Below, one piece after another: positions 1-11,936 of a stretch of DNA of 64,000 nt; position 1 is the stretch's first letter; each line of letters begins with the position of its first letter. The notes under the pieces were generated by a model that saw only the letters and a program-made list of their open reading frames with translations, did no database searches and was not told the DNA's origin. The stretch is from positions 81,595,647-81,659,646 of the forward strand of contig NC_044989.1 in NCBI RefSeq assembly GCF_008728515.1, given 5' to 3'. The position numbers and the translations under genes are program-made. The DNA is from Papio anubis (taxonomy: Eukaryota > Chordata > Mammalia > Primates > Cercopithecidae).

Positions 1-205
1 AGAGTACCTGCTGTGAATTTTGAGCAAGACATTTCACCTCTGTACATCTCAGACTCTTTATTTATGAAATAAATATAATTGTAATAGAATCTTTATGAGG
101 AGCCAATAAAATAAACTTTGTAAAGTCATTTATTTCTAATATATAATAAGTCCCCCCAAACAGTTATCACTCATCATTAGATTTATTTGTTACTATAGCT
201 CAATT

Positions 206-512
<307 letters not shown>

Positions 513-525
513 CTATAGCTCAATT

Positions 526-955
526 CTTCTAGCTTCTATCAATTAACTTTAACATTTTTCTATTGACTCACACCTTCTTGACACAATATGAAGCTGAAAT
601 GCCAAAAGGTTATGTACCTTATGCAAGGTCATTTGGCTGGTATGGTTGGCGATTCAGATCCTTATGCACTTAACTATTACGCTATTCATTTTTTTGAGCT
701 CAGAGGTGGACATAAGGTGTGAACCTGATTTTGCAATTTGCGATATAAATAAATATCATAAATTTTATATATATATATACATATATATATATGGAGCCCA
801 AAGAGCTTTTGTTTAGACTATATTCACTGGTATTTACCATATGAGAAATCAGAAACAAGAAATGTTTTAAAAGATTGTTTATCCATTTATGAGTAAGAAT
901 AGTGAACCTATGCATGTTAATATACAAAATATGGTTTTACAAATTTATTTAATAT
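526..955. other. AT-rich unique sequence with a (TA)n run
   Basis: I see no gene or recognisable transposon here. A (TA)n-type microsatellite of about 27 bp lies at 766-792. Confidence 0.6.
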
Positions 956-1425
956 ATGGTGCTTTCTTTCCTTATGCTGCATAATTGCCACACACTTAGA
1001 GGCTTAACACAATCACCATTTGTTACCTCACAGTTTCTGTGGGTCAAGATTCCAGGCATCACTGAACTAAGTCCTCTGCTTAAGGTCTCATAGCACTGCA
1101 AGCAAAATGTGGCTGGACTAAGTTCTCAGGACCAGAGGTTCAACTGGGGAAGAATCCACTTCTACGGGGACTTGGTTTTGGGTTGAATTCAGTTTTTAGT
1201 GGTGGTAGGAGAGAAGTCCCTGTTTTCTTGTAGGCTGTCAGCTGAGGGCCACTCTCAGCTCCTAATGCTCACCAGCAATTCTCTGTCATGAGGTTCTCAC
1301 ACAACATGGCAGCTTACTTCTTCAAAGCTACCAAATGAGTCCCTTTCTTTGGTCTGCTAAGTCTTATATAATGGAATACAATCATTAAAGTAACTTCCCT
1401 CTTTATGTTAGACTTTCCAAAAAAC
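956..1425 (-). mobile_element. MaLR LTR (MLT1-like), reverse orientation
   Basis: The segment around 975-1060 (gcttaacacaatcacc, then ttacctcacagtttctgtgggtc) reads like the reverse complement of the 3' end of an MLT1-family LTR. The later stretch near 1300-1330 (acaacatggcagcttacttcttc) fits the same family. This is an old ERVL-MaLR solo LTR with no coding content. The subfamily and exact ends are not resolved. Confidence 0.7.
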
Positions 1426-2084
1426 TGCTACTAGAAAAAAGATAAATACTTTAGGGATAGGGCTTGCTGGCCATCAGTGTTGTCTTTGTGGCACAGATTA
1501 CCAAATAAGAAAAACACTACCCATTTGAAACACTTGAGACCAACGTAAAAATACACTGCATGCTAGGTGTCAATTTTCTGAGTTGTTTGTGTATGTCATA
1601 ATCTAGAAAAAAAAAAGGCACAGATGGATTTAGACAAATAATTGATTCCTCGTCTTCAAATAAAACATTGTCTGGAATAGGCAGTATGCCAGCACTGACA
1701 TCCCTATGCATGATAAGAAAGCCAAGATTCAGGCTTATTAAAGGGGACCCCTGGTGACATAGACGGCTGAGATGATCTTATCTAAAGGATGAAAAATTGA
1801 ATTATATTTAGGTTAGGGATGTCCTCACCTAAGGCCATGATGTCAAACTGGCCCTCACCATAGTACAGACAAAACCTTGAAATAGGGTTCATAATGGATC
1901 CATAATTGACATGGAATATTTTAATATGTTGGCATCAGTGTAACAGATTATAATTTTGACTTATTACATGATCACAGTAAAGATACCATTCTTGTGGTGA
2001 TAGAAGCCTTAAAATTTGTGCAGTTTGTGCATCCACCTCCTGCCTTGGTCTAGCCACCTGTATATTCTACATCATGGTTTCACA
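1426..2084. other. Unassigned intergenic sequence
   Basis: Nothing here resembles a gene or a transposon I can name. Short open frames have no recognisable protein content. Confidence 0.5.
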
Positions 2085-2121
2085 AGGCCAGCATTATTGA
2101 CATTTCAGGCTAGATAACGTG

Positions 2122-2175
<54 letters not shown>

Positions 2176-2306
2176 TGTTTTCCCGGTCTTTACTCACAAA
2201 ATGCAAGTAGCACAGCACCTCCCCCAAGTTGTGACAACCAAAAATATCTTCAGATGTTGCAAGTTTACCAATTGTCTCCTGAGGGACATAATCAACCCCA
2301 GCTGAG
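2085..2306 (-). mobile_element. MER20 DNA transposon, reverse, split by a GT repeat
   Basis: The flank before the GT tract (ccagcattattgacatttcagg) and the part after it (gttgtgacaaccaaaaatatc) match the reversed MER20 hAT-type nonautonomous element as I know it. A (GT)n tract at 2119-2178 replaces part of the middle, apparently by expansion of a short TG run. Non-coding; open frames over the tract are artefacts of the repeat. Confidence 0.8.
2119..2178. repeat. (GT)n microsatellite
   Basis: About 30 GT units with single interruptions (gc near 2127, at near 2169). It lies inside the MER20 copy and is likely length-variable. Confidence 0.97.
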
Positions 2307-2489
2307 TGGTTTTGTGTCAATTAAAAGCATTATCCATAGTATTATCTGCCTCCAAGTGCATGAATCTATAACTATATTACAGTTTTAGATGGCACTGTTC
2401 AATGCTTATTGTAAATAATCAACATATTTAATGAGCCCAACCCCTGAAAACCAGTCAAAAGACATATCATTTAAATATTTCTTTTTGTA

Positions 2490-3190
2490 CTGATACATGA
2501 TGCTTATACATTTTTGGTGCAAATGTGATATTTTGATACATGCATACAATGTTTAATGATTGAATCAGAGTAATTGAGATGTTTATTGACTCAAATATTT
2601 CTCTTTATGTTGGACACATTCAAATTTTTCTCTTCTGCCTATTTTAAAATATACAGTAAATTATTATTAAGAATAGTCACTCTATTGTACTATCAACCAA
2701 TAGATCTTATTCCTTCTATCTAACTGTGTTTTTGTACTCATTTATCAACCTCTATTTATTCCCCTCCCTCCTACCTTTCCTGGCCTCTGATAACCATCAG
2801 TCTATTCATATACTCTATTGTGGGTTAAAATAAAACATTTCATATGAAAAAAATCACATCATATTGTTTGGCACATTTACAAACTTTATATAAATGTTAT
2901 CATGCTCAATATATTTTTCTCCAATTTCCCACATCTGCTAACCCCTATCTTTTTAAGATTTATATATGTGGATGTTTATATATGTCTAAGAGTAGACAGC
3001 AGGCCATCTACTCATAACCATCAGTCTATTCTGTACTTCCACGAGATCTACCTTTACAGTTCTCACATATAAGACATGTGATATTTGTCATTCTGTGTCT
3101 GGCTTCCTTTACTTAACATAATGACCTTCAGCCATAAGAAATAATAAAGTCCTGTTATATGTGGCAATATGGATTAAACTGGAGGTCATT
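2490..3190 (-). mobile_element. L1M 3' fragment, reverse orientation, interrupted
   Basis: The text from 2525 on (gatattttgatacatgcat, then the segment near 2680-2790) reads as the reversed 3' region of an old L1M element. It resumes at about 3032 (tctggcttcctttacttaac) and ends near 3190. The break between the two parts holds a 206-bp insert (2808-3013) flanked by an 18-bp duplication of L1 sequence. Confidence 0.8.
2808..3013. repeat. Inserted local inverted copy with 18-bp flanking duplication
   Basis: The 18-mer ataaccatcagtctattc is present at 2790-2807 and again at 3014-3031, flanking this segment inside an L1M fragment. Bases 2819-2976 are a reverse-complement copy (roughly 95% identical by eye) of 4184-4341. 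The remaining 37 bp at the right contain a 7-bp-stem hairpin (2990-2996 with 3007-3013) and an 11-mer, agacagcaggc, that also occurs at 4162-4172 in the same orientation. There is no poly-A tail, so ordinary LINE-driven insertion does not explain it fully. Confidence 0.85.
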
Positions 3191-4183
3191 CTCATATTAC
3201 TTAACTTTTCTATTTGCAAATTCCTTAACTTTTGTACTTGCATACAAACGTTTATACCAACTACTGACAATGTGACTGGTCTACTTGCTTCACCGTAGCT
3301 GACTGCCTAAAACAACTCACTTCATTCTTTTCCATTTAACAAATCTATTTCAGAGCAACCGTGACTTCAAATTCTGATGTTTTCTTACAACTCTCAGTAC
3401 TACTAATAACCTCCAAGTACTAGCCTGCTTGGAGGAATTATCAGTAACTCAGATGAAACTCAAAGACATCTTTTGGCACACCACAGAGCAGCACCTGGAA
3501 TATCTCTACCAAACCACAGGAACAAGTAACTGAGTGAAAGTTATCTTCTGGTGCTATTGTAGGCATATTCTTACTACTTATGTGTGAGTGTAGAGGACTA
3601 GCTCTTGGGATCCTTATGGTGATATCGATTATTAACTTTGTGACTTCCTGACTGTAATTTCCCCCACCCATGAATGTTACTACTCTGTTGCACTGCCTTC
3701 TGTTATGGCACACTAAATCCAAGTTCTTCAACTTCTGCCACTGTGATAGGTTGTATGTAGTATCAGAGGAGAAATTAAAATCATATGTTAAAGTAAGCGA
3801 GATACTCCTGTATGGGCTACTGCCTTTCCAGGTCTAATGTGAAAGCAGTGAACTGGAGGATAATTGCAAAATCATGTCTACTTCAGAAATCTGCCAGAGG
3901 ATCTAGACTCACTTCTCTTTAGGGAGGGGTGATTGGAGAGATGGCATGAGGTAGTATTATACATGTACAGTCAGTCTGCTGATCTGTTCCCAGGACAAAT
4001 ACATCAGAAACCAAGGCTATAATATAAAGTACTGCAGCAAACTCAGAACCAAGTCACAAATAATTTTCCTAGATTCACATTGTTTCTGATTATTGTATAT
4101 TTCTTACTTCCTTTCTTTGCTTTCTTAAAAATATTACTATGAAATATTTTAAACATATAGAAGACAGCAGGCAATAGTAAGAC
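3191..4183. other. Unassigned intergenic sequence
   Basis: The stretch has short open frames on the minus strand (for example 3441-3731) with no recognisable domain. Parts may be very old repeats, but I cannot name one. Confidence 0.45.
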
Positions 4184-4341
4184 AACATCCACATATATAA
4201 ATCTTAAAAAGATAGCAGTTAGCAGATATGGGAAATTGGAGAAAAATATATTGAGCATGATAACATTTATATAAAGTTTGTAAACATGCCAAAGAATATG
4301 ATGTGATTTTTTCATATGAAATGTTTTGTTTTAACCCACAA
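4184..4341. repeat. Probable source arm of the local inverted duplication
   Basis: This segment is the inverted partner of 2819-2976. I count about eight differences over 158 bp (six to seven substitutions and one single-base indel). It is more likely the source, because the other copy is the one flanked by an 18-bp duplication and interrupts an L1. Confidence 0.85.
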
Positions 4342-5499
4342 AACCAATATTTTTAAAAGAGTTAAAATGTATTAAAATGTTACAGTAAAATTGAAACCTT
4401 CAAGTTTTCTCTCCCTTCAAAAAGGGAGGATTTTGGAGTTTATATTTCTATACATGTTTTATGATATTTTTACATATGGAATTATCCATATAAAACATAT
4501 AGCATAGTTCTATGTGTTTTCAAATTTTACATAATTGGCCTTTTAAAAGATATTTCATGCATATCATCATTGTTCATGAGATATTTTTCATGTTGATACA
4601 TGTAACCCTAATGCATTTCTTTTACTGAATAATATACCCTTGGATGATTGTAATATATTTATCTATTTATGTTCTGTCTTCCAGGGAGACATTGAAATTT
4701 TTTCTCTAATATCTTGAAATTAGAACTAACTGCTTCAATGGACTCTCTTGACCATGTCTCTTGGGCACAGCTGTGAGAACTGTAGAAATTACCCGTAAGG
4801 TGCAGTTGACAATTCTGTACGATAATGAACCTTAAGTGTTAATATCACAACTCAGCACTTGAGGTGCTGTAGTCCTATTTTCAAATCAGGGCCATGGATA
4901 CTGCTACAAGGGTTTTCAATATCCTCGGCCACACTTCACATCTGGTAAGAGAGGTTTGATACTCTTCTCTTCATTCACTAAATGATACTCATTTTTATGA
5001 CTTCAAGAATTTTCTATATGTTGACATAATCCTATTCAGTACCTCAGATTCAAACTTCTGAGCTTGAAGCAGTTGTTAAATTTATTTATTAATTCATTCA
5101 CTTATTTATTCATGCACACAGGAAATATGTTTTAATACTTTACCAGAAACATCAAAATTGACATGTCTGAAACTATTTTAATCATCTGCCACTGCCAAAT
5201 TTCTTTTCTAAGTTTGTTATTACATAAACAGTCATTTACTTTTTTTCTTTGTCCTCAGTTCTGATTCTGATTTGTCCAATCCTTTATGCTTATTGTAGCT
5301 GGAGTAATCTTAATTTGAAAATTAATGTTGCTCTTCTATTTATCTGATGATGTTACCCTCCAATATTACCCTGTCACTTTCATGGCCCCAAGATGAATGT
5401 AATGAGCATGTTTTTCCCTTTACCCACCACTAATTTCCAGCTCTAATTTCCAGATGAAACCACACTACTAGCTACTTGTGTTTTGTTTTTCATTTTCTC
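4342..5499. other. Unassigned AT-rich intergenic sequence
   Basis: No gene or clear transposon is visible. The AT-rich composition and lack of codon structure fit ordinary intergenic DNA. Confidence 0.45.
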
Positions 5500-5805
5500 A
5501 TTGCTTGTCTTTTCATTGCCTAGAATTTCTCCCCTCCTTCTTCACCTGGCTAACTCCTCCATGTCTTCTAAGGTTGACCTTCCACAAGAAGTTTTGCTTG
5601 TCTTTGAATTATGAACCAATGGTCTTTTTTTGTGGTTTTTCTGTGGCATATTCTTGGCACTTTTGTCATATCACATATCATAAGCTGTATACTTTGGCGG
5701 TTTGCTTACTTGTCTCTCCCATTAACTCTGGTCTCTTCAAAGGCAGAGCTAGTGTATTATATCGCTACCTTCCTGTAGCTCAAATTGAGGTTAATTCTTA
5801 GTAGA
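5500..5805 (-). mobile_element. Possible L2 fragment, reverse orientation
   Basis: The order of weak similarities (cacctggctaactcctcc near 5542, then aactctggtctcttcaaagg near 5724) follows the reversed 3' part of L2. The match is diverged, and the 107-residue open frame across it is not a recognisable protein. Confidence 0.45.
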
Positions 5806-5839
5806 TCCCAATCAAACAATAGGGCAAGCATGACAAAAT

Positions 5840-5935
5840 TACTTCTTCAAGATCATATGGTTAGACCTGGGTTTAGAAGTCAAGTCTACTCATTTCCAGT
5901 GCAGGCCTCTTTTCATCACCAATCAGGGAAACTGT
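5840..5935 (-). mobile_element. MIR SINE fragment, reverse orientation
   Basis: The run from 5848 to 5915 (caagatcatatggttagacc, then gggtttagaagtcaag) follows the reversed MIR body around its conserved core. Old and diverged. Confidence 0.55.
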
Positions 5936-6799
5936 CATTTGTTCAAAACTGATATCAACATATATCAGCATCATATGATATTAAGGTTGCCAAGGAAACC
6001 TATTTATGTCCAAAATGTCATTTTTCATTACTGACTGATTCTTAAAATCTAATCAGCAGGAATGTAAAAAGAGTAAATTCTTAAAATGCAAACATTTTAA
6101 TAAGAGAGAATAGTAGTTTACATTCAGCTAATAGTACACACATTTGTCCTGAAGCAAGAATGATGATATAAGAATCTTTCCCGTTAAACAGGTGGGAAGG
6201 TTAAGAGACAAAATGGAGGACCTAAAGCCACTAGGAACTTAGAAAAACAGGCAAAATGGCTGGAGATGATGAAAGTCAACACTATCTATTTTGCCTTGGG
6301 CTGGTACCTTTTTGAATCATACACATGGGACAAAATGATGTCTACTTACCAGTGTGCTTTTGCAATTGCACTACTTATTCTATTTTTCCTTTAACATCCA
6401 TACCCAAAGAGGCATACTCATACATTTGATCTTTCCTTCCAAAAACAATTATGGCATTCAAAACCCACTAAAGATTTACATCTCATATAGTAACAAAGAT
6501 AGGCCTACAGAAATAAACACTTTATATTAATTAAATAATTATCATAAAACTCTGTACTATGGGAGATAGTACAGAATCCATATCTCTCATATCCTCAGGG
6601 AGAAGATAATGATTGAGGTTGGGTGGAACACAGGAGAGACCAGCGTGGTACCAGTGGTTGTGGTTTCTTACTCTCCCCTTTCTTCATCATAGTCTTAGTT
6701 GACATCATTACCTTTTTCTTCTTCTTTCTATTTTGTTTTTTACTGCTTCACGTATTTGGCTTCCAAATACACTCAAATTCCTTTTATTTATTTATTTTC
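5936..6799. other. Unassigned intergenic sequence
   Basis: I see no gene and no transposon I can name. There may be another weak MIR-like patch near 6140-6230. Confidence 0.45.
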
Positions 6800-8060
6800 A
6801 ATATACTTTTGCTTTTTACAGCCATTTTTGATTCATAGCAAAATTGAAAGACACTTACTTCCGTGGAGTTTCATCCACTGTCAGTATCCCCCACCAGAGT
6901 AGTGCATTTGTTACAATCAGTGAACACACATTGACATAGCGTTATCCCTGAAAGATCATGGTTTGTATTAGAATTCACTCTTAGAGTTGTATATTCCACG
7001 AGTTTAGCAAAATGTATAATTAAGTGTATCCACTATAGTATCCTACCGAGTAGTTTCAATGTCTTAAAAATCCTCTGTGCTCTACCTATTCATCCATCCC
7101 TTTCTTCAAAACCCTGGTAAACTCAGACCATTTTACTCTCTCCACTGTTGTGACTTTTCCAGAATGCCATGTAATTGGAATCATATAATATGTAGCCTTT
7201 TCAGATTGGCTTCTTTTACTTAGTAATATGCATTTAAGTGTTCTCCATGTCTTTTCATGGCTTGATATCTTATGCCTGTTTAGTGCTGAATAACATTTCA
7301 TTGTCTGGTTGTACTACAGTTTATCCATTCACCTACTAAAGGGTATCTTGGTTTCTTCCAAGTATTGGCAATTATTAACTATATACATTTTGGCTACTAT
7401 ATACATTCATGAGTGGGTATTTTTGTGGACTTATGACTTTTCAACTCCTTTGAGTAAATATCAAGGAGCATGATTGCTGAATTGTAGGTTAAGCATATAT
7501 TTAGTCTTAATGAAACTGCCAAATTATCTTCCAATGTGGCTATACCAGTTTTCATACTCATCAGCAATGAAGGAGTGCTTCTGTTGCTCCACATCCTTTC
7601 CAGCATTTGGTGGTGTTTGTGGTTTAGAGTTTAGCCATTCTAATAGGTATGTAGTGGTATCTCATTGCTGTTTTTTGTATTTTTCTGATGATGTATGATA
7701 TAAACAATCTTTTCATATGGTTAATTTTCTTCTGCATATATATTTCTTCTTCTGTGGAGGTGCATGTTAAGGTCTTTGGCTTATTTTAAAAATTCAGTTG
7801 TTTTCTTATTTGTGTGTTTTAAGAATTATTTCATTATTTTGAATAGTGGTCCTCTATCAGTTATGTATTTAGCAAATATTTTCACCCAGTCTGTGGCTCA
7901 TCTTTTTATTCTCTTGACAGTGTCTTTCATGGAGCATAAATCTTTAATTTTAATCAAGTTCATCTTATCAATTTTTTGTTTTATGGATTTCACCATTGAT
8001 GTCCTATATGAAAAGTCTTCCCCAAACCCAAGGTCATTCTAGATTTTCTTCTGGGGATGA
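6800..8060 (-). mobile_element. Old L1 (L1M type), reverse orientation
   Basis: The region reads as the reversed 3' UTR and end of ORF2 of an old L1. Typical reversed ORF2 phrases occur in order: ttgtgacttttccagaatgc near 7148, the sequence around 7240-7330, and caatgtggctataccagttt near 7532. It is heavily mutated and 5'-truncated. Open frames on the plus strand are antisense artefacts. Confidence 0.85.
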
Positions 8061-8339
8061 TGTGTTTACATTGGTGTTAACCTTCACATTTCTGTTTTCT
8101 GCACTTTTCTGTAAGTGTGTTTTAGTTCAAAAAAATGTAGAAAATCTTACAAAAAGGAAAAAAAAAGTCAAAGGAAGATATGTTTTCGAGAACAAAAGGA
8201 CTACAATAGAATCACTTTTAATCAATATAAAGATTAGAAAACCGAGATGTACAATAGAAAGAATTTAAAGAAAGGTGATAAAGGAACAGTGTTGAAATTT
8301 CTTGAACTGTAGTTCAATTAGTTCATCTCTTCTCTTTCA

Positions 8340-8404
8340 TTCATATATGTGCGTATATATGTGTATATAAATATGTGTGTGTATATATACACACACACAC
8401 ATAT
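8340..8404. repeat. Mixed (TA)/(TG)/(CA) microsatellite
   Basis: Alternating purine-pyrimidine dinucleotides of several kinds abut directly. The central part (gtgtgtatatatacacacac) is self-complementary, so it can form a hairpin. It directly precedes a 60-bp inverted copy of sequence from 6.8 kb. Confidence 0.9.
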
Positions 8405-8405
8405 C

Positions 8406-8465
8406 GACAGTGGATGAAACTCTGTGGAAGTAAGTGTCTTCCTTTCAATTTTGCTATGAATCAAA
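8406..8465. repeat. Short inverted copy of 6827-6882
   Basis: The reverse complement of 6827-6882 (the start of the L1M copy) reappears here with three substitutions and a 4-bp insertion (near 8440). The arms are about 1.5 kb apart. The copy begins two bases after the microsatellite at 8340-8404. Confidence 0.85.
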
Positions 8466-10005
8466 CTGCCACAATTCTATTAAGGAAAGGTTATTCTTAT
8501 ATCCCCATATTATATGAAGGAAACTAAAGATGAGAGAAATTGAGCAACTTATATAAGGTGGAGAAATATAAAGCAGCTCTTGACGGTTGGGAGCTGGCCT
8601 GATACAATCAATTGTGTTTTGGTGCTCATCAATTTTACAGAACATCAACACAAGATAAGGGGTCATTAAGCCAAAATCTGGCTATTTTGTAATCATCTCT
8701 GAATGCATGCACAAAATTGAATATTTTCCAAGTCACAAACACCCCCCATCCTTACTGAGTGACTGCTACGTCTTTATCAATTATAACTTTACCTCAGCCT
8801 ATTTTTTTCTGAGTTTTACATATGAATTTTTAATATAAATAATCATGTAATTAAGCACACTTCATAACAGTATGTAAGCCAAAGCAAAGCCTCACTTCTT
8901 ACAAATGTTTATCAAAACTAACTAAGATAACCCTAAGTTCCATAAAAGTCTTTTCTAACATGCTCCTCTTGAGAAACCCCACAATTCCCATGGTATGTGT
9001 TTTTCCTCATTGCAACAGTCAAAATACCCAACTTACTCAACTATAGGTATGTTCCTGGTCATCTTTGGCTAAAGGGCATTGGCAAGGTCAAATGTGCTTG
9101 CTTGCTTTGGAGATCATTTGAAATTAATAGATGAGTTCTATTTTCTATTTAAAGACAGATCACAGCAAGGCACGTTTGAGGTAGAGATGGAGGAACTTGC
9201 AAGAGTAACAGACTTTCTATTCTGTCAACTTTCTTGGTTTCCAGAATCTTTACTATTCTCTGGAATTTGCTTCCTTGTGCTGAAACAGACAAATTATATT
9301 TAAAACCTGTGGTATACATAAATTTCAATATCTCAAGAAAGTCCTATAACTCCATTTTAATAAGTTTGGTAATGAAATTAAAATGTATCACATAATGATT
9401 TTCTTTTGCTTCTGCTTAGGCTACACTGGCAGTTTACAGAAGTCAGATGTGTTCAGAGCAAATGTAATGTTTGTAGTTCCACAGAAAGTAGCTTTCTTTT
9501 CTTCTCTCTCATTTCTTAGCTCTGAAAATCTCCTGAATATGAATCTGTGAGTCCTTGTTTAATGACATATGCTGTGTGGTTGAGACTTCTCACCAGTTCA
9601 TTGATGCATTAGATCTTTAAGATAAGGAGGAGTAATGAGTATAAGCAAGATGAGTGAAATGTGAACCTAAAAATGATCAAAGAGAAGCATGGAGACTCAA
9701 AGGTGTGATGGTTTCAGTTAATGGTCTCTCATTCTTGGAACTCTCCGAAATTCACTGTGACTAAACAATTCTGAAGCTAGAGCTAAGAAAAATGTTGAGA
9801 AACATTTGAGAAACCAATGAAAATGGATAAATCACTATTTAAAAATGTACAAATTTATTAATGTAATGGAGAGAAATATGGAAAAGGAACCAGGCATATG
9901 CACAGAAAAGGAAAAGAGGAAAGAACGATGAGATTCGCTGATATTTTCATATTAATAACCTAATTGAGCATGTCCTGGTGGTTTTAAAATATAACTTGAA
10001 ATTAC
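8466..10005. other. Unassigned intergenic sequence
   Basis: The stretch has no recognised gene or transposon. The 74-residue plus-strand frame at 9079-9303 has no recognisable domain. Confidence 0.45.
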
Positions 10006-10009
10006 TTGA

Positions 10010-10490
10010 TACTTCTCCTATAAAAAAGTGAATTCCATTTCCTCTGCTTGAACTTGGTCATGCCTTTGTGACTGTCTCAATGAGTAGATTGCATTGGAAG
10101 TGATGTTGTGTGACTGTTGACGATAGCTTAGAAAAAGCCATTTAGTGTCTGCTGATTTATCTAGGAAAAGCACTCTCAGAGTTTTCAGTAGCCCCACAAG
10201 AAGCCTAACTTCTTCTGAGGCAGACACTGGGGAAAGCCTGCATGAAGACATAGTGGAGACAGAGGAAGACATAGTGGAGAGAGAGGAAGAGAAGAAGCTC
10301 AGTTTCCAGAAAAAGGGAATGATGACATTCATTTAAGGCAGCATCTGACTACAAATGCTTCAGAGACTCAAAGTAAGAACATCCTGGTGAAGCTCACTTT
10401 TAGATTTGTAAGAAAAATTAGTAAACGTTTTGATCTATACCACTGTTGTAAAATGGTTTTATACACAGCTACAGATAACTGAAACAAAGC
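10010..10490 (+). mobile_element. MaLR LTR (MLT1-like), forward
   Basis: The early part (aacttggtcatgcctttgtg near 10050) and the end (ctacagataactgaaaca near 10470) follow the MLT1 LTR body and 3' terminus. The open frames across 10018-10336 are incidental to LTR sequence; no env, gag or pol is present. Subfamily uncertain. Confidence 0.7.
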
Positions 10491-10833
10491 GTTTTATGCC
10501 TATCCTCAGGTAAAACGGCATCCAAAGAAGTTTCTATAGCACATTTTTCTTATCACTTCTTCTCTTTCCTTGAAAACTCTTCCTTTGAATACTAAGGGCA
10601 GAAATCCTTAGTGCAAAATTAATTTCCATTAATTAACATTTTTCAAATTTACAAAATCGGCATAATAACATATATTTAACTTATCTAGCATGTTGAAAAG
10701 GCTCAAATAAGGTATTTAAATTTTTAAATTGGACAAAGGAAGCCATTCCATTATTCCTTCAGATCTCCTTCCCCTCCCCTCCCTCCTTCCATTTCATTGT
10801 TGAGTCCATCCATTCCATTTCATTCCATGTTAA

Positions 10834-10973
10834 TCCTTCCTTCCTTCCTTCCTTCCTTCCTCCCTCCCCCCCTCCCCTCCCCCCCCCCTCCCCTCCCCCT
10901 CCCTCCCTCCCTCCCTCCTCCTTCCTTCCTTCCTTCCTTCCTTCCCTTCCTTCCCTTCCTTTCCTTTCTTTTT
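10834..10973. repeat. 140-bp pure pyrimidine tract, (TTCC)n-rich
   Basis: Every base on the plus strand from 10834 to 10973 is C or T, mixing TTCC, TCCC and long C runs. It adjoins the tail side of a reversed Alu arm, so it probably grew from that element's poly-A tail. The near-mirror layout (TTCC runs flanking C-rich core) is of the type that can form triplex DNA. Confidence 0.95.
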
Positions 10974-11092
10974 GTAGACACAGGATTTCATCATGTTGCG
11001 CAGGCTGGTTCAAACTCTGGTGCTCAAGTGATCTGCCTGCCTAGGCTTGCCAACTTGCTGGAATTACAAGTGTGAGTCACCATTCCTGGCCC
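10974..11092 (-). mobile_element. Alu left-arm monomer (FLAM-like), reverse
   Basis: Reversed left-arm phrases are present in order: ttcatcatgttgcgcaggct, then tggaattacaagtgtgagtc, ending at cattcctggcc. No right arm is present, which suits a free left Alu monomer. The pyrimidine tract to its left is the grown tail. Confidence 0.8.
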
Positions 11093-11149
11093 TTTCCAGG
11101 GACTCTTATCAGTGCACTGCCCATTGTGATAGCCGCTAAGATGACATCA

Positions 11150-11645
11150 AATTATTCCCACTCCTATTACTCCTACCCTGATATAATCCCCTCCCCTTTA
11201 GTGAGGGCTGAACTTATGTCTTGACTTTTAAAATATAGCAAATGGCAAAAATGTTGCGGTATCACTTCCATGATTAGGTTACAAATGACTGTGACTTCAG
11301 CCTAGCTAACAAATTCTCTTTCTGACTTTGTTGAAGCAATTTGCCTTGTGGGAGAGTCGTGCAGGCAATAAACTGATGTCAGCCTTCAAGTAACAGCTAG
11401 CAAATTACTGAAGCCTTTCAGTCCAACCACCCAGGAGGAACCGAACCCTTCAATAATCATACAAATGAATTGGAAGCAGTTCCTTACCTGGTTAAAATTT
11501 TATTGCAGCCTTGTAAAAGATCTTGAAGGTGAAGACCCAGTTAAACCATGCTTGCATTTCTAACCCACAAGAATGTGATTGTATTGTTTTAAGCCATTAA
11601 ATTTTGGGGTAATTTTTTTATGCAGGAGTGAATCTGCCTGCATGG
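11150..11645 (+). mobile_element. MaLR LTR (MLT1 family), forward
   Basis: The early part (ctcccctttagtgagggctg near 11191) and the 3' end (ttgttttaagccattaaatt near 11584) match the family pattern closely. This is a second MLT1-type LTR within 1.2 kb of the one at 10.0-10.5 kb and in the same orientation, but the two are too unlike to be a matched pair. Confidence 0.8.
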
Positions 11646-11936
11646 AGGAAGCTGAGACAGAGAGATTATTACTAACCTATTCTGTCACAATTAATAATCA
11701 TCATATTTTCACACTGGAGGGAGGTTATCTCATTGATCTGAATTACTCATTTTTTGCCCTATCATTTGGAGAGATTGAAGAAGTGTTCCATGATAATGCA
11801 ACTTATCAAAGACATCTGGTGTTTTCCCCCATTTTTTTTGTTATTTCTATTCTCTAGTTGCCTGAGTTAGGAAAATGAATGAATAATAAAAATCTAAAAG
11901 TGGAAATTTAACATGGAGTTACAATCAAAGAGAACT

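Noticed and set aside
2119..2388. Open frames made of the GT/CA repeat (Cys/Val or His/Thr runs)
   Set aside because: Simple translation of a microsatellite inside a MER20 element.
10759..11075. Open frames rich in Pro/Ser or Gly/Glu
   Set aside because: They are translations of the pyrimidine tract and the reversed Alu arm.
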